64,000 bases of DNA from NCBI RefSeq assembly GCF_015351765.1, contig NZ_JADKQA010000001.1:186001-250000 (forward strand), written 5' to 3'. This DNA is from Clostridium vitabionis (GTDB lineage Bacteria > Bacillota > Clostridia > Lachnospirales > Lachnospiraceae). The number at the start of each line of letters is the position of its first letter. Position 1 is the first letter of the stretch. This document shows, piece after piece, positions 17,994 to 28,525 of this stretch. Made by a program: the position numbers and the translations under genes. The notes below the pieces were generated by a model. It had not been told where the DNA came from. It saw nothing but the letters and a program-made list of their open reading frames with translations, and did not search any database.

Positions 17994-19691
17994 ATGGAAG
18001 AAGTCAGGGCGGCTGAGGGCGCTGAGGAAAAGGAAAGCAAGAACTTTATTGAGCGGGAGATTGACAGGGATCTCGAGGAGGGCGTCTACACCCACGTGAC
18101 CACCCGTTTCCCGCCGGAGCCGAACGGCTATCTCCATATCGGCCACGCGAAGTCCATACTGCTCAACTACGGCCTCGCAAAGGAGTACAACGGGACTTTC
18201 AACCTGCGGTTTGACGATACGAACCCCACCAAGGAGAAGTCAGAATTTGTAAAGTCCATCATCGCCGACGTCCGGTGGCTGGGCGCGGATTTTGGCGACA
18301 GGCTGTATTTTGCCTCCAATTACTTTGACAAAATGTATGAGTGCGCGCTCTTCCTGATTAAGAAGGGCAAGGCCTTTGTCTGCGACCTTTCGGCGGAGCA
18401 GATCAAGGAGTACCGCGGGGATTTCACCCACCCGGGGAAGGAGAGCCCCTGGCGCAACCGCTCGATCGAGGAGAACCTCCAGCTGTTTGAGAACATGAAA
18501 AACGGGATGTACAAGGACGGCGAGAAGGTGCTCCGCGCGAAGATCGACATGGCATCCCCGAACATCAACATGCGCGATCCGGTGATCTACCGCGTCGCAC
18601 ACCAGACCCACCAGAATACCGGCGACAAGTGGTGCATTTACCCGATGTATGATTTCGCCCACCCGATCGAGGACGCGGTGGAAGGGGTCACCCACTCCAT
18701 CTGCACCCTGGAGTTTGAGGATCACCGCCCGCTGTACAACTGGGTGGTTCGCGAGTGCGAGTTCAAGAATCCGCCGAGGCAGATTGAATTTGCCAAGATG
18801 TACCTGACCAACGTGGTTACCGGGAAGCGCTACATCAAGAAGCTGGTCGAGGACAAGGTTGTGGACGGCTGGGATGATCCGAGGCTGGTCACGATCGCGG
18901 CACTGCGCCGCCGCGGCTACACGCCGGAGGCGATCCAGAAATTTGTGGAACTCGCCGGTGTCTCCAAGGCGGACAGCTCGATTGACAGTGCCATGCTGGA
19001 GAGCTGTGTGCGGGACGACCTGAAGCTCAAGGCCAACCGTGTGATGGCCGTGCTTCATCCGCTCCGCCTGATTATCGACAATTATCCGGAAGACCAGATC
19101 GAGATGCTGGATGCGCCCAACAATATGGAAAATGAGGCGCTTGGCTCCCGGAAGCTTCCCTTCGGGCGTGAGCTTTATATTGAACAGGATGACTTCATGG
19201 AGGAACCGCCAAAGAAATATCACCGCCTCTATCCGGGCAATGAGGTCCGCCTGATGAACGCCTACTTTGTCAAATGCGTCGGCGTTGACAAAGATGCCGA
19301 GGGCAAGGTGACGGCGGTCCACTGCACCTACGATCCGGAGACGAAGAGCGGGTCCGGGTTCACCGGGCGGAAGGTCAAGGGCACCATCCACTGGGTTGCC
19401 GCGAAGACAGCGTTTAAGGCCACGGTCCGCCTGTACGAGAACCTGATCGACGAGGAAAAGGGGAAACTCAATGCCGACGGCACGCTGAACCTGAACCCCA
19501 ATTCGCTTACTGTCCTCACAGACTGCTGGCTGGAACCGAGCCTCAGGGACGCGAAGGCCTATGACCGCTTCCAGTTTGTCCGCGATGGCTATTACTGTGT
19601 GGACTGCAAGGACAGCAGGGAGGGAGAGCCGGTATTTAACCGCATTGTCTCCCTGAAAGCATCCTTCAAGCTGCCGGACAAGAAGAACTGA
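17994..19691 (+). CDS. glnS: Glutaminyl-tRNA synthetase
   Basis: [45 protein letters not shown] class I HIGH motif; GlnRS C-terminal barrel. Confidence 0.94.
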   Translation: MEEVRAAEGAEEKESKNFIEREIDRDLEEGVYTHVTTRFPPEPNGYLHIGHAKSILLNYGLAKEYNGTFNLRFDDTNPTKEKSEFVKSIIADVRWLGADFGDRLYFASNYFDKMYECALFLIKKGKAFVCDLSAEQIKEYRGDFTHPGKESPWRNRSIEENLQLFENMKNGMYKDGEKVLRAKIDMASPNINMRDPVIYRVAHQTHQNTGDKWCIYPMYDFAHPIEDAVEGVTHSICTLEFEDHRPLYNWVVRECEFKNPPRQIEFAKMYLTNVVTGKRYIKKLVEDKVVDGWDDPRLVTIAALRRRGYTPEAIQKFVELAGVSKADSSIDSAMLESCVRDDLKLKANRVMAVLHPLRLIIDNYPEDQIEMLDAPNNMENEALGSRKLPFGRELYIEQDDFMEEPPKKYHRLYPGNEVRLMNAYFVKCVGVDKDAEGKVTAVHCTYDPETKSGSGFTGRKVKGTIHWVAAKTAFKATVRLYENLIDEEKGKLNADGTLNLNPNSLTVLTDCWLEPSLRDAKAYDRFQFVRDGYYCVDCKDSREGEPVFNRIVSLKASFKLPDKKN

Positions 19692-19749
19692 AATCGCATT
19701 GATCCGGAAAAGAAAAAAGGAAATAACACTTATACAGAAAGATCAATAA

Positions 19750-19792
19750 GCCTGCCTCTCCGCCGGAAAACGCCGGAGGGGCGGGCTTTCCT
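19750..19792 (+). terminator. Terminator after glnS
   Basis: AAGCCTGCCTCTCCGCCGG-AAAA-CGCCGGAGGGGCGGGCTT. Confidence 0.65.
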
Positions 19793-20029
19793 TATGAACT
19801 AAAGTGTTGGCAGAGACTGATTTGCGTTGACTTTCTGTTAGGCGGCAGGTATAATTTAAGCGGATTTGCAGGGAAGAGTTCTGTGCAAAATGAATAAATT
19901 CGGATGAGAAAAGTCCGATTTCATTTTTTGAGCACAAAAATGGAACACATTCCACAATATGGAATCCATAAGAAAAAGTGGCCCCAGGTATCCTGGGAAT
20001 GGCCGGCAGATTAAAGGAGGTGCGGTTAC

Positions 20030-20320
20030 ATGTGGACTGAGCAGACCATGCCTATCCCGGATGTGCTCATCGTGTGTCTTCTGGGTATAGTGGTTGTTTT
20101 CCTCGCCCTGATTGTCCTGGATCTCGCGATCATCGTGACATCGAAAGTGATTCAGGGAATCGAGGGGAAGGGAAAGGCCAAGGCAGAGACAGCTGCCCCG
20201 GCGGCATACGACGATGAGGCAGATAAGGAACTGCTGGCAGTTTTGTCTTCCGTCATTGCGGAAGACCTTGATGCTGATCCCTCGGAATTCCGGATTACCA
20301 GCGTGAAAGAGATTCGCTGA
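20030..20320 (+). CDS. gcdD: OadG/GcdD-like small membrane subunit of sodium-pumping decarboxylase
   Basis: One TM (IVCLLGIVVVFLALIVLDLAIIV) and OadG-like C-terminus; RBS AAAGGAGGTG; first gene of decarboxylase cluster. Confidence 0.8.
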   Translation: MWTEQTMPIPDVLIVCLLGIVVVFLALIVLDLAIIVTSKVIQGIEGKGKAKAETAAPAAYDDEADKELLAVLSSVIAEDLDADPSEFRITSVKEIR

Positions 20321-20398
20321 GGGAAGTTTCCGTACAGTGAGCGATAGAGGACGCCCGCCGGAGAGAGGGCGGCAGGAGGAAAGGAAGGTTTACCTGAG

Positions 20399-20857
20399 AT
20401 GAAGTACAGGGCCACTCTGAATGGAAAAGAATATGAGGTTGAGTTAAAGCGGATCGAAGAGTATGAGCCGATCCCGAGAGCAGGGGAGGCAGCGGCGGCA
20501 GCACCCGCACCGGCAGCACCGGCGCCTGCCCCGAAGGCAGCGGCACCCGCCCCGGCGGCACCAGCACCCACTCCGGCGGCGGCACCAGCACCCACACCTG
20601 CTCCGGCAGCAGCCCCGGCTCCCGCGGCAGTACCGGCGGCCGGCGGCACGAAGATCGACGCACCGATGCCGGGCAAGATTCTCCGGATCAACGTCAATCC
20701 GGGCCAGGCAGTGAAGTATGGCGAGGCAGTGATCGTCATGGAAGCCATGAAGATGGAGACCGAGATTGTCGCCCCCAAGGATGGCACGATCGCGAATGTC
20801 AGCGTCAAGGCGGGCGATATGGTAGATACCGGCGCTACGCTGGCAACCATGAACTGA
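20399..20857 (+). CDS. gcdC: Biotin carrier subunit of glutaconyl-CoA decarboxylase, copy 1
   Basis: Ala/Pro linker then PMPGKILRINVNPGQAVKYGEAVIVMEAMKMETEIVAP biotinyl domain. Confidence 0.9.
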   Translation: MKYRATLNGKEYEVELKRIEEYEPIPRAGEAAAAAPAPAAPAPAPKAAAPAPAAPAPTPAAAPAPTPAPAAAPAPAAVPAAGGTKIDAPMPGKILRINVNPGQAVKYGEAVIVMEAMKMETEIVAPKDGTIANVSVKAGDMVDTGATLATMN

Positions 20858-20884
20858 GAGGGATAAGCGAAAGGACGGAAAGCT

Positions 20885-21355
20885 ATGAAATACATTGCTA
20901 CGATCAACGGCAAACAATACGAGGTCATGGTGGAAAAGCTCGATGCGTACAAGTCACTTGACCGCGACGGTGTGGCGGCTCCGGTGATTCCTGATCTTCC
21001 GAAGACGGCTCCGGTTCAGAGGCCTGCGGCTCCTGCCCCGGCAGCGGCTCCGGCTCCGAAGGCTGCGGCTCCTGCCCCGGCCCCCGCGGCTGCGGCTGCT
21101 CCTGCCGCTGCACCCGCCCCGGCGGCGGCTCCGGCGGCAGGCGGTGTGAAGATTGACGCGCCGATGCCCGGCAAGATCCTGAAGGTCAATGTGCAGGCCG
21201 GCCAGAGCGTGAAATATGGTGAGGCTGTCATTGTCATGGAAGCGATGAAGATGGAGACGGAGATCGTTGCTCCCCAGGATGGAAAGGTTGCGCAGATTCT
21301 GGTTAAGGCCGGAGACATGGTCGATACCGGGGCGGTCCTGGCGACACTCGAATGA
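20885..21355 (+). CDS. gcdC: Biotin carrier subunit of glutaconyl-CoA decarboxylase, copy 2
   Basis: Same architecture as copy 1, VIVMEAMKMETEIVAP. Confidence 0.9.
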   Translation: MKYIATINGKQYEVMVEKLDAYKSLDRDGVAAPVIPDLPKTAPVQRPAAPAPAAAPAPKAAAPAPAPAAAAAPAAAPAPAAAPAAGGVKIDAPMPGKILKVNVQAGQSVKYGEAVIVMEAMKMETEIVAPQDGKVAQILVKAGDMVDTGAVLATLE

Positions 21356-21372
21356 TTTGAGGGAGGTAAGCA

Positions 21373-22545
21373 ATGAACTTTTTTGACATCCTGGGAAGGC
21401 TGATGGGTGAGTCAGGATTTGCTTCCATCGGTGCGAATTTTTCCACCACCGGATGGCAGCAGATTGTGATGATCATCATTTCCTTCGTCCTTATGTATCT
21501 GGCCATCAAGAAGGAGTATGAGCCGCTCCTGCTCCTGCCCATCGCCTTCGGCATGTTCCTGGCAAACCTGCCGCTGACCGGCCTGACATACGATGCCACG
21601 GTGAACGGCGGCGCATGGTATGAGTCCGGTATTCTCCATATCATCTACATGGGCGACAAGTGCTCGGTATTTCCCTGCCTGATGTTCCTGACGATTGGCG
21701 CGATGACCGATTTCGGGCCGCTGATCGCAAATCCGGTTTCCCTGCTTCTCGGCGCTGCGGCACAGTTCGGCATCTATGTTGCCTTTTTCCTGGCCAATGT
21801 CCTCGGGTTCACCCCGCAGGAAGCCGCGGCGATCGGCATCATCGGAGGGGCGGACGGCCCGACCTCCATTTACCTGGCCAACAACCTGGCACCCCACCTG
21901 ATGGCGCCCATCGCGGTTGCCGCCTATTCTTACATGGCGCTGATCCCGCTGATTCAGCCGCCGATCATGAAGGCGTTCACGACGAGAAAGGCCCGCAGAA
22001 CCAGAATGACCACACTGAGACAGATCAGCAAGACAGAGAAGATCGTCTTCCCGATCTTTGTTACGCTGTTCACTTCCCTGCTTCTTCCGTCGGTAGCCCC
22101 GCTTCTCGGTATGCTGATGCTGGGCAACCTGTTCAAGGAATCTGGGGTGGTTGAACGTCTTGTGGATACGGCAACCAACCAGCTCTGCAACATCATCACC
22201 ATCCTGCTCGGCGTGTCTGTCGGCGCGACGGCGGACGGCGCGACCTTCCTGACCCCGAAGACCCTCGGCATCGTCGCCCTCGGCCTCATCGCCTTCGCAT
22301 TTGCCACCTGGGGCGGAATCATCCTGGGAAATGTCCTCTACGCCCTGACGGGCGGCAAGATCAACCCGCTGATCGGCTCGGCCGGCGTGTCCGCCGTTCC
22401 GATGGCTGCCCGTGTGTCACAGACGGTCGGCTCCAAGGACGACCCGACGAACTTCCTTCTGATGCACGCCATGGGGCCGAACGTTGCCGGCGTTATCGGT
22501 TCCGCGGTCGCTGCCGGATTCTTCATGGTTGTCTTCAAGGGATGA
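21373..22545 (+). CDS. gcdB: Sodium-translocating decarboxylase beta subunit
   Basis: Multi-TM, GIIGGADGPTSIYLANNLAPHLMAPIAVAAYSYM, GATADGATFLTPKTLGI. Confidence 0.93.
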   Translation: MNFFDILGRLMGESGFASIGANFSTTGWQQIVMIIISFVLMYLAIKKEYEPLLLLPIAFGMFLANLPLTGLTYDATVNGGAWYESGILHIIYMGDKCSVFPCLMFLTIGAMTDFGPLIANPVSLLLGAAAQFGIYVAFFLANVLGFTPQEAAAIGIIGGADGPTSIYLANNLAPHLMAPIAVAAYSYMALIPLIQPPIMKAFTTRKARRTRMTTLRQISKTEKIVFPIFVTLFTSLLLPSVAPLLGMLMLGNLFKESGVVERLVDTATNQLCNIITILLGVSVGATADGATFLTPKTLGIVALGLIAFAFATWGGIILGNVLYALTGGKINPLIGSAGVSAVPMAARVSQTVGSKDDPTNFLLMHAMGPNVAGVIGSAVAAGFFMVVFKG

Positions 22546-22645
22546 TCCTGGAAAACTTCACATGTACGGCGGGAGGGCGGTGTGCGCTTCTTCCGCCTGC
22601 AGATAGATAAAAAGCATGAAAACTTTTTATAAAGGAGGCTTTATT

Positions 22646-23608
22646 GTGAGTAATAAGGTTATGTCATTGCACGATGCCGTTGCCACCTATGTTCACGATG
22701 GCGATCAGATCTCTTTCGGCGGTTTCACAACGAATAAGAAGCCGCAGGCAGCGGTTCGCGAGATTCTGCGCCAGGGACAGAAGGATTTCATTGCCTGGGC
22801 TGGCCCTGCCGGTTCAGACTGGGATATGTTGATCGGTGAAGGCCGTGTAAAGGCATACATCAACTGCTACACCGCCGATTCCGGTGTAACGAATGTATCC
22901 CGCCGCTTCCGCAAGAAGATCGAGCAGGGAGAGCTGATCATGGAGGATTACTCCCAGGATGCCATCATGTTCATGCTTCACGCCGCCTCCCTCGGGCTTC
23001 CGTTCCTTCCGGTCCGCTTCATGATCGGCTCCAGCCTCGTTGACGAGTGGGGCATCAGCAAGGAAGTCCGCAAGACGATCCCAGGACTTACCGAGGATAA
23101 GTTTGTCATGATGGACAACCCGTTCAACCCCGGCGAGAAGTGTGTCTGCCTGCCGGTTCCGAAGCTGGATACCGCTATTATCCACGTACAGAAGGCATCC
23201 CCGGACGGCACCTGCGTCCTGATCGGCGATGAGTTCCACGATGTTGATATCGCGGTTGCCGCAAAGCACACGATCGTGACCTGCGAGGATCTGATCAGCA
23301 ATGACGTGATCCGCCGCGATCCCACCAAGACCAAGATTCCGGGCTTCTGCGTTGACGCGGTATGCCATGTTCCTTATGGCGCCCATCCGACCCAGTGCTA
23401 CGGATATTATGACTATGACAACCCATTCCTCAAGGCTTACGGCGCGGCCAGCAAGACTGAGGAGGACTTCAAGGCATTCCTCAACGAGTGGGTATACGGT
23501 GTCAAGGACCAGGACGAGTATCTGGAGAAGCTTGGGGTTAAGCGTCTCCTCAATCTGAAGGTAACCGAAGGCTACGGATATCATGCAGATGTGAGCAAGG
23601 AGGATTAA
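22646..23608 (+). CDS. gctA: Glutaconate CoA-transferase subunit A
   Basis: SNKVMSLHDAVATYVHDGDQISFGGFTTNKKPQAAVREI; GTG start 22646 after AAAGGAGG. Confidence 0.88.
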   Translation: MSNKVMSLHDAVATYVHDGDQISFGGFTTNKKPQAAVREILRQGQKDFIAWAGPAGSDWDMLIGEGRVKAYINCYTADSGVTNVSRRFRKKIEQGELIMEDYSQDAIMFMLHAASLGLPFLPVRFMIGSSLVDEWGISKEVRKTIPGLTEDKFVMMDNPFNPGEKCVCLPVPKLDTAIIHVQKASPDGTCVLIGDEFHDVDIAVAAKHTIVTCEDLISNDVIRRDPTKTKIPGFCVDAVCHVPYGAHPTQCYGYYDYDNPFLKAYGAASKTEEDFKAFLNEWVYGVKDQDEYLEKLGVKRLLNLKVTEGYGYHADVSKED

Positions 23609-23611
23609 GCG

Positions 23612-24412
23612 ATGGCAGAGACATATTATACCAATAAAGAGATGCAGGCGATCACCCTCGCAGAGCAGATTCATGACGGGGATGTCGCCATTGTCGGGAC
23701 AGGACTGCCGCTGATCGGCGCGTCCGTGGCAAAGAGAGTTTACGCTCCGGGCTGCAACCTGATCGTGGAGAGCGGCCTCATGGACTGCTCCCCGATCGAG
23801 GTGCCGAGAAGTGTCGGCGACCTCCGTTTCATGGCACACTGCGGCGCACAGTGGCCGAACATCCGTTTCATCGGATTTGAGACCAATGAGTGGCTCCATG
23901 ATTCCAACCGCCTGGTTGGTTTCATCGGCGGCGCGCAGATCGATCCTTACGGCAACGTGAACTCGACCTGCATCGGCGATTATCATCACCCGAAGACCAG
24001 ATTTACCGGTTCCGGCGGCGCGAACGCCATCGCCACCTTTGCCAATACGATCATCATGATCCAGCATGAAAAGAGAAGATTCATGCAGAAGATCGATTAT
24101 GTCACCAGCCCGGGCTGGATCGACGGTCCTGGCGGGCGTGAGAGACTCGGCCTTCCGGGCAACCGCGGGCCTCTCGCCGTGGTTACCGATCTCGGTATCC
24201 TGAAGTTCGACGAGAAGACCAAGAGAATGTACCTTGCCGGCTATTATGAGTCCTCCTCACCGGAGCAGGTGATCGAGAACACCGGCTTCGAGCTGGATGT
24301 TTCGAGAGCCGTAAAGCTTGCTCCGCCGGATCCGGATGTCATCCGCCTGATCCGTGAGGAGATTGATCCGGGACAGGTATTCATCAAGGTTCCGGCTCCG
24401 GAGGCAAAGTAA
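23612..24412 (+). CDS. gctB: Glutaconate CoA-transferase subunit B
   Basis: CoA-transferase family I beta: DGDVAIVGTGLPLIGASVAKRVYAPGCNLIVESG. Confidence 0.88.
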   Translation: MAETYYTNKEMQAITLAEQIHDGDVAIVGTGLPLIGASVAKRVYAPGCNLIVESGLMDCSPIEVPRSVGDLRFMAHCGAQWPNIRFIGFETNEWLHDSNRLVGFIGGAQIDPYGNVNSTCIGDYHHPKTRFTGSGGANAIATFANTIIMIQHEKRRFMQKIDYVTSPGWIDGPGGRERLGLPGNRGPLAVVTDLGILKFDEKTKRMYLAGYYESSSPEQVIENTGFELDVSRAVKLAPPDPDVIRLIREEIDPGQVFIKVPAPEAK

Positions 24413-24510
24413 TATTCATCGGATAAGAGTTATCCGGACTGCAGAAAACAGCGTTCTGCCGACAGCCTCCCGCCGCCGGCAGATGCTCTGTTCTATTGAG
24501 GAGAGATACA

Positions 24511-26283
24511 ATGAATTACTATTCCATGCCGAGTTATTTCCAGAATATGCCGACCATCGGCAAGGCAGCAGCTCCGAATGCGGAAAATGAGCAGGAGATC
24601 AAGACCGTCGAGAAGCAGATCCACGAGAAGATCGAGGCTGCTCACGCGGCAGGCATCACGACGGAGGAGAAGCTGAACGCGAAGGGACAGCTCACTGCGC
24701 TCCAGAGAATCAACGCCCTTGTGGATGAGGGAACCTTCTGCCCGTTAAACAGCCTGTTCAATCCGGCAGACAATAAGTTCGGCGATACCAGCATCGTCAA
24801 GGGCCTTGGCCGTGTCGGCGGCAAGTGGGTCATGGTGATTGCTTCCGATAACAAGAAGATCGCCGGCGCCTGGGTTCCGGGCCAGGCGGAGAACCTGCTC
24901 CGCGCGTCGGATACCGCAAAACTTCTGCACATCCCGGTGGTTTACCTGCTGAACTGCTCCGGCGTTGATTTCCCGGTGCAGGATCTCGTTTATCCGAACC
25001 GCCGCGGCGGCGGCACACCGTTCTTCCGCAATGCTGAGCTGAACCAGCTCGGCGTACCGGTGATTGTCGGCATCTACGGCACGAACCCGGCGGGCGGCGG
25101 CTACCACAGCATTTCCCCGACCATCCTGATTGCCCACCAGAAGGCCAATATGGCTGTCGGCGGCGCCGGCATTCTCTCCGGAATGAACCCGAAGGGCAGG
25201 GTGGACAAGGAAGTTGCCGAGGGCATTATCCAGAACCTTGAGGCGAACAAGGAACACAAGGTTCCGGCTCCGGGCTCCGTTCCGATCCACTATGACTGCA
25301 CCGGTTTCTTCCGCGAGGTTTACGAGAATGACCTCGGTGTGATTGAGGGCATCAAGAAATATGTCAGCTACCTGCCGGCCTACAACCTCGAGTTCTTCCG
25401 CGTGGACAGCCCGAAGGCTCCGAAGTTCCCGGCGGAGGACCTGTACCAGCTTCTTCCGGCCAATGTAAAGCGCCCGTATGATATCTACCAGATTATCGCC
25501 CGCCTTGTCGATAACAGCGAGTACCTTGAGTACAAGAAGGAGTACGGCCGCGAGATGACCACCGGCCTTGCCAAGATCAACGGCCTCCTGGTCGGCATCA
25601 TCGCCAATGTCCAGGGCATCTTCATGGGCTATCCGGAGTACTATAACGATCCGAAGCACATGGCTGTCGGCGGCAAGCTCTATCGCCAGGGCCTGATCAA
25701 GATGAACGAGTTCGTCACCCTCTGCGCCCGCGACCGGATCCCGCTGATCTGGCTGCAGGATACCACTGGCATCGACGTCGGCGATGACGCGGAGAAGGCG
25801 GAGCTGCTCGGCCTCGGACAGTCCCTTATTTACTCCATCCAGAACTCCGGTATGCCGTCCCTTGAGATCACGCTGCGTATCGCTTCCGCCGCTGCCCATT
25901 ATGTCCTGGGCGGTCCGCAGGCAAATGACAACAACGTCTTCTCGATCGGCACAGCGGTTTCCAAGTATTACGTTATGCCCGGCGTGACGGCAGCCAACGC
26001 CCTCTACTCCAGAAGACTGGTGAAGGAGAAGAAGGCCGGCAACGATCTCCAGCCGACCATCGACAAGATGAACGCGCTGATTGAGGACTACGAGGTGAAG
26101 TCCGCACCGGCCTACACCGCGAAGCTCGGCATGGTCGATGAGATTGTCGACATGACAGAGATTCGCCCGTACATGCAGGCATTCACCGAGGCTGCTTACC
26201 AGAACCCGCAGTCGATCTGCCCGTTCCACCAGATGATCACCCCGAGAGTAATCCGCGATTTCAATACTTTCGAAAAGAAGTAA
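24511..26283 (+). CDS. gcdA: Glutaconyl-CoA decarboxylase alpha (carboxyltransferase) subunit
   Basis: Carboxyltransferase fold: GQLTALQRINALVDEGTFCPL, GGAGILSGMNPKG; ATG 24511 after GAGGAGAG. Confidence 0.9.
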   Translation: MNYYSMPSYFQNMPTIGKAAAPNAENEQEIKTVEKQIHEKIEAAHAAGITTEEKLNAKGQLTALQRINALVDEGTFCPLNSLFNPADNKFGDTSIVKGLGRVGGKWVMVIASDNKKIAGAWVPGQAENLLRASDTAKLLHIPVVYLLNCSGVDFPVQDLVYPNRRGGGTPFFRNAELNQLGVPVIVGIYGTNPAGGGYHSISPTILIAHQKANMAVGGAGILSGMNPKGRVDKEVAEGIIQNLEANKEHKVPAPGSVPIHYDCTGFFREVYENDLGVIEGIKKYVSYLPAYNLEFFRVDSPKAPKFPAEDLYQLLPANVKRPYDIYQIIARLVDNSEYLEYKKEYGREMTTGLAKINGLLVGIIANVQGIFMGYPEYYNDPKHMAVGGKLYRQGLIKMNEFVTLCARDRIPLIWLQDTTGIDVGDDAEKAELLGLGQSLIYSIQNSGMPSLEITLRIASAAAHYVLGGPQANDNNVFSIGTAVSKYYVMPGVTAANALYSRRLVKEKKAGNDLQPTIDKMNALIEDYEVKSAPAYTAKLGMVDEIVDMTEIRPYMQAFTEAAYQNPQSICPFHQMITPRVIRDFNTFEKK

Positions 26284-26392
26284 TCTCTTTGCAGGAAATG
26301 CAATCAATGATACAATAATTCCGGGCGGCAGGAAGACCCTGCCGCTTCGGAGTATGTTAGGAAAAATTTTCTGAAGAGAGGGGAAATGCCAA

Positions 26393-27175
26393 ATGGGCGA
26401 TATTTTTACCATGGGGATCGATGTCGGATCCACAGCCTCCAAGGCGATCATCCTGAAAAACGGGAAGGAGATCGTCGGGAAGTCGCTCGTCGATGTCGGC
26501 ACAGGAACCAGCGGCCCACAGAGGGCGATCGACGAAGTGTTCGAGGATGCCGGGATGAAAAAGGAAGAAATGGCCTACATTATGGGCACCGGCTACGGGC
26601 GCAATTCCCTGCAGATTGTCGATCACAACATGAGTGAGCTCAGCTGCCACGCCAAGGGAGCGTATTTCCTCCTTCCGAGTGTCCGCACGGTTATCGATAT
26701 CGGCGGGCAGGACGTGAAGGTCATCCAGATCGAGGACGGCGCGATGGTCAATTTCCAGATGAACGATAAGTGTGCCGCGGGCACCGGCCGTTTCCTGGAT
26801 GTCATGGCGAAGGTTCTCGAGGTGAAGGTCAGCGAGCTGGGCGACCTCGGCGCGAAGTCCACGAAGCGTGTCGATATCAGCTCAACCTGCACCGTATTTG
26901 CCGAGAGCGAGGTCATCAGCCAGCTGGCGAAGGGAACGGACAAGTGCGACATCATCAACGGCGTGCATCACTCGGTCGCAGCCAGGGTTGTCGGCCTTGC
27001 CCACCGCGTCGGCGTCCGCGACGCGGTTATGATGACCGGCGGCGTTGCGCAGAATAAGGGCGTCGTCAATGCGCTTGAGGAGGAGCTCGGACATGTCATC
27101 AACACCTCACCGCTGACCCAGTATGTGGGGGCTTTAGGTGCGGCGTTATTTGCCTGGCAGAAGGCAACGATGTAA
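26393..27175 (+). CDS. hgdC: (R)-2-hydroxyglutaryl-CoA dehydratase activator (ASKHA ATPase)
   Basis: MGIDVGSTASKAIILK, MGTGYGRN, DIGGQDVKVI, NDKCAAGTGRFLDVMA, STCTVFAESEVISQ. Confidence 0.93.
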   Translation: MGDIFTMGIDVGSTASKAIILKNGKEIVGKSLVDVGTGTSGPQRAIDEVFEDAGMKKEEMAYIMGTGYGRNSLQIVDHNMSELSCHAKGAYFLLPSVRTVIDIGGQDVKVIQIEDGAMVNFQMNDKCAAGTGRFLDVMAKVLEVKVSELGDLGAKSTKRVDISSTCTVFAESEVISQLAKGTDKCDIINGVHHSVAARVVGLAHRVGVRDAVMMTGGVAQNKGVVNALEEELGHVINTSPLTQYVGALGAALFAWQKATM

Positions 27176-27202
27176 CAAATCCTGAAAGGAGAAATGAATA
27201 TT

Positions 27203-28525
27203 ATGGCTGAAAATGAGAAAGTGAACGCAGCTCCGGAAGCGGCAGCACCGGCACCGGCGGCAAAACCGCCGAAGAAGCCGACTCTTCCCGGAGTTCTCGC
27301 CCTGCGCAAGGTCGTCAATGATGTATACCAGGCGGCATGGGATGCCAAGAAGGCCGGCAAGCCGGTAGGCTGGTCATCCTCCAAGTTCCCGTGCGAAATC
27401 TGCGAGGCTCTTGACCTCGCCGTTGTCTATCCGGAGAACCAGGCTGCCGGCATCGGTGCCCGCCACGACGGACAGAGAATGTGCGAGGCTGCCGAGGATA
27501 TGGGCTATGATCCGGATATCTGCGGCTACACCCGCATTTCCCTGGCCTATTCCGCAGGTGTTGAGACAACCAACGAGACCCGCCGTGTTCCCATGCCGGA
27601 TTTCGTTCTCTGCTGCAACAACATCTGCAACGATATGACCAAGTGGTATGAGAACATCGCCAGAATGCACAACATTCCGCTGATCATGATCGATGTTCCG
27701 TACAACAACGATATGACGGTGTCGGATTCCCAGGTTGCCTACATCAAAGGCCAGTTCCTCGATGCCATCAAGAAGCTGGAGAAGATCGCCGGCACGAAGT
27801 TCAGCGAGAAGAAGTTCGCTGAGGCATGTCACAACGCGAACCGCACCGCCAAGGCATGGCTCAAGGTCTGCGATTATCTGCAGTATGACCCGTCGCCGAT
27901 GAGCGGCTTCGACCTGTTCAACCACATGGCGGACGTTGTTACCGCGAGAGGCAAGGTTGCCGCTGCCGAGGCATTTGAGCTGCTCGACAAGAACCTGGCC
28001 GAGCTCGTCAAGAAGGGCGAGACCACGACACCGTTCCCGGAGAAGTACAGGATCATGTTCGAGGGAATTCCGTGCTGGCCGGAGCTAAAGACGCTGTTCA
28101 AGCCCCTCAAGGCGAACGGCATCAATGTTACCGCGGTCGTTTATGCCCCGGCGTTCGGCTTCGTCTATGATACCGACAGCCTGGATAACCTTGACGGCCT
28201 CTGCCGCGCATACTACAAGGCTCCGAACTCGGTATCCATCGAGCAGGGCGTTGCATGGCGTGAAGGCCTCTGCCGCGAGAATAAGGTTGATGGCGCGCTG
28301 ATCCACAACAACCGTTCCTGCAAACCGTGGTCCGGCTACATGTCCGAGATGGCAAGAAGATTCAACAAGGATCTGGGTATTCCGTGCGTATCCTTCGACG
28401 GCGACCAGGCAGATCCCCGCAACTTCAATGAGGCACAGTATCTGACCAGGGTACAGGGCCTTGTCGAGGCAATGGAAGAGAATCGTCAGAAGAGACTTGC
28501 CAAGAAGGAGGAGGCTGCGAAATGA
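27203..28525 (+). CDS. hgdA: 2-hydroxyglutaryl-CoA dehydratase alpha subunit
   Basis: 2-hydroxyacyl-CoA dehydratase D-component family (PCEICEALDLAVVYPENQAAGIGARHDGQRMCEAAE); position between hgdC and hgdB. Confidence 0.9.
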   Translation: MAENEKVNAAPEAAAPAPAAKPPKKPTLPGVLALRKVVNDVYQAAWDAKKAGKPVGWSSSKFPCEICEALDLAVVYPENQAAGIGARHDGQRMCEAAEDMGYDPDICGYTRISLAYSAGVETTNETRRVPMPDFVLCCNNICNDMTKWYENIARMHNIPLIMIDVPYNNDMTVSDSQVAYIKGQFLDAIKKLEKIAGTKFSEKKFAEACHNANRTAKAWLKVCDYLQYDPSPMSGFDLFNHMADVVTARGKVAAAEAFELLDKNLAELVKKGETTTPFPEKYRIMFEGIPCWPELKTLFKPLKANGINVTAVVYAPAFGFVYDTDSLDNLDGLCRAYYKAPNSVSIEQGVAWREGLCRENKVDGALIHNNRSCKPWSGYMSEMARRFNKDLGIPCVSFDGDQADPRNFNEAQYLTRVQGLVEAMEENRQKRLAKKEEAAK

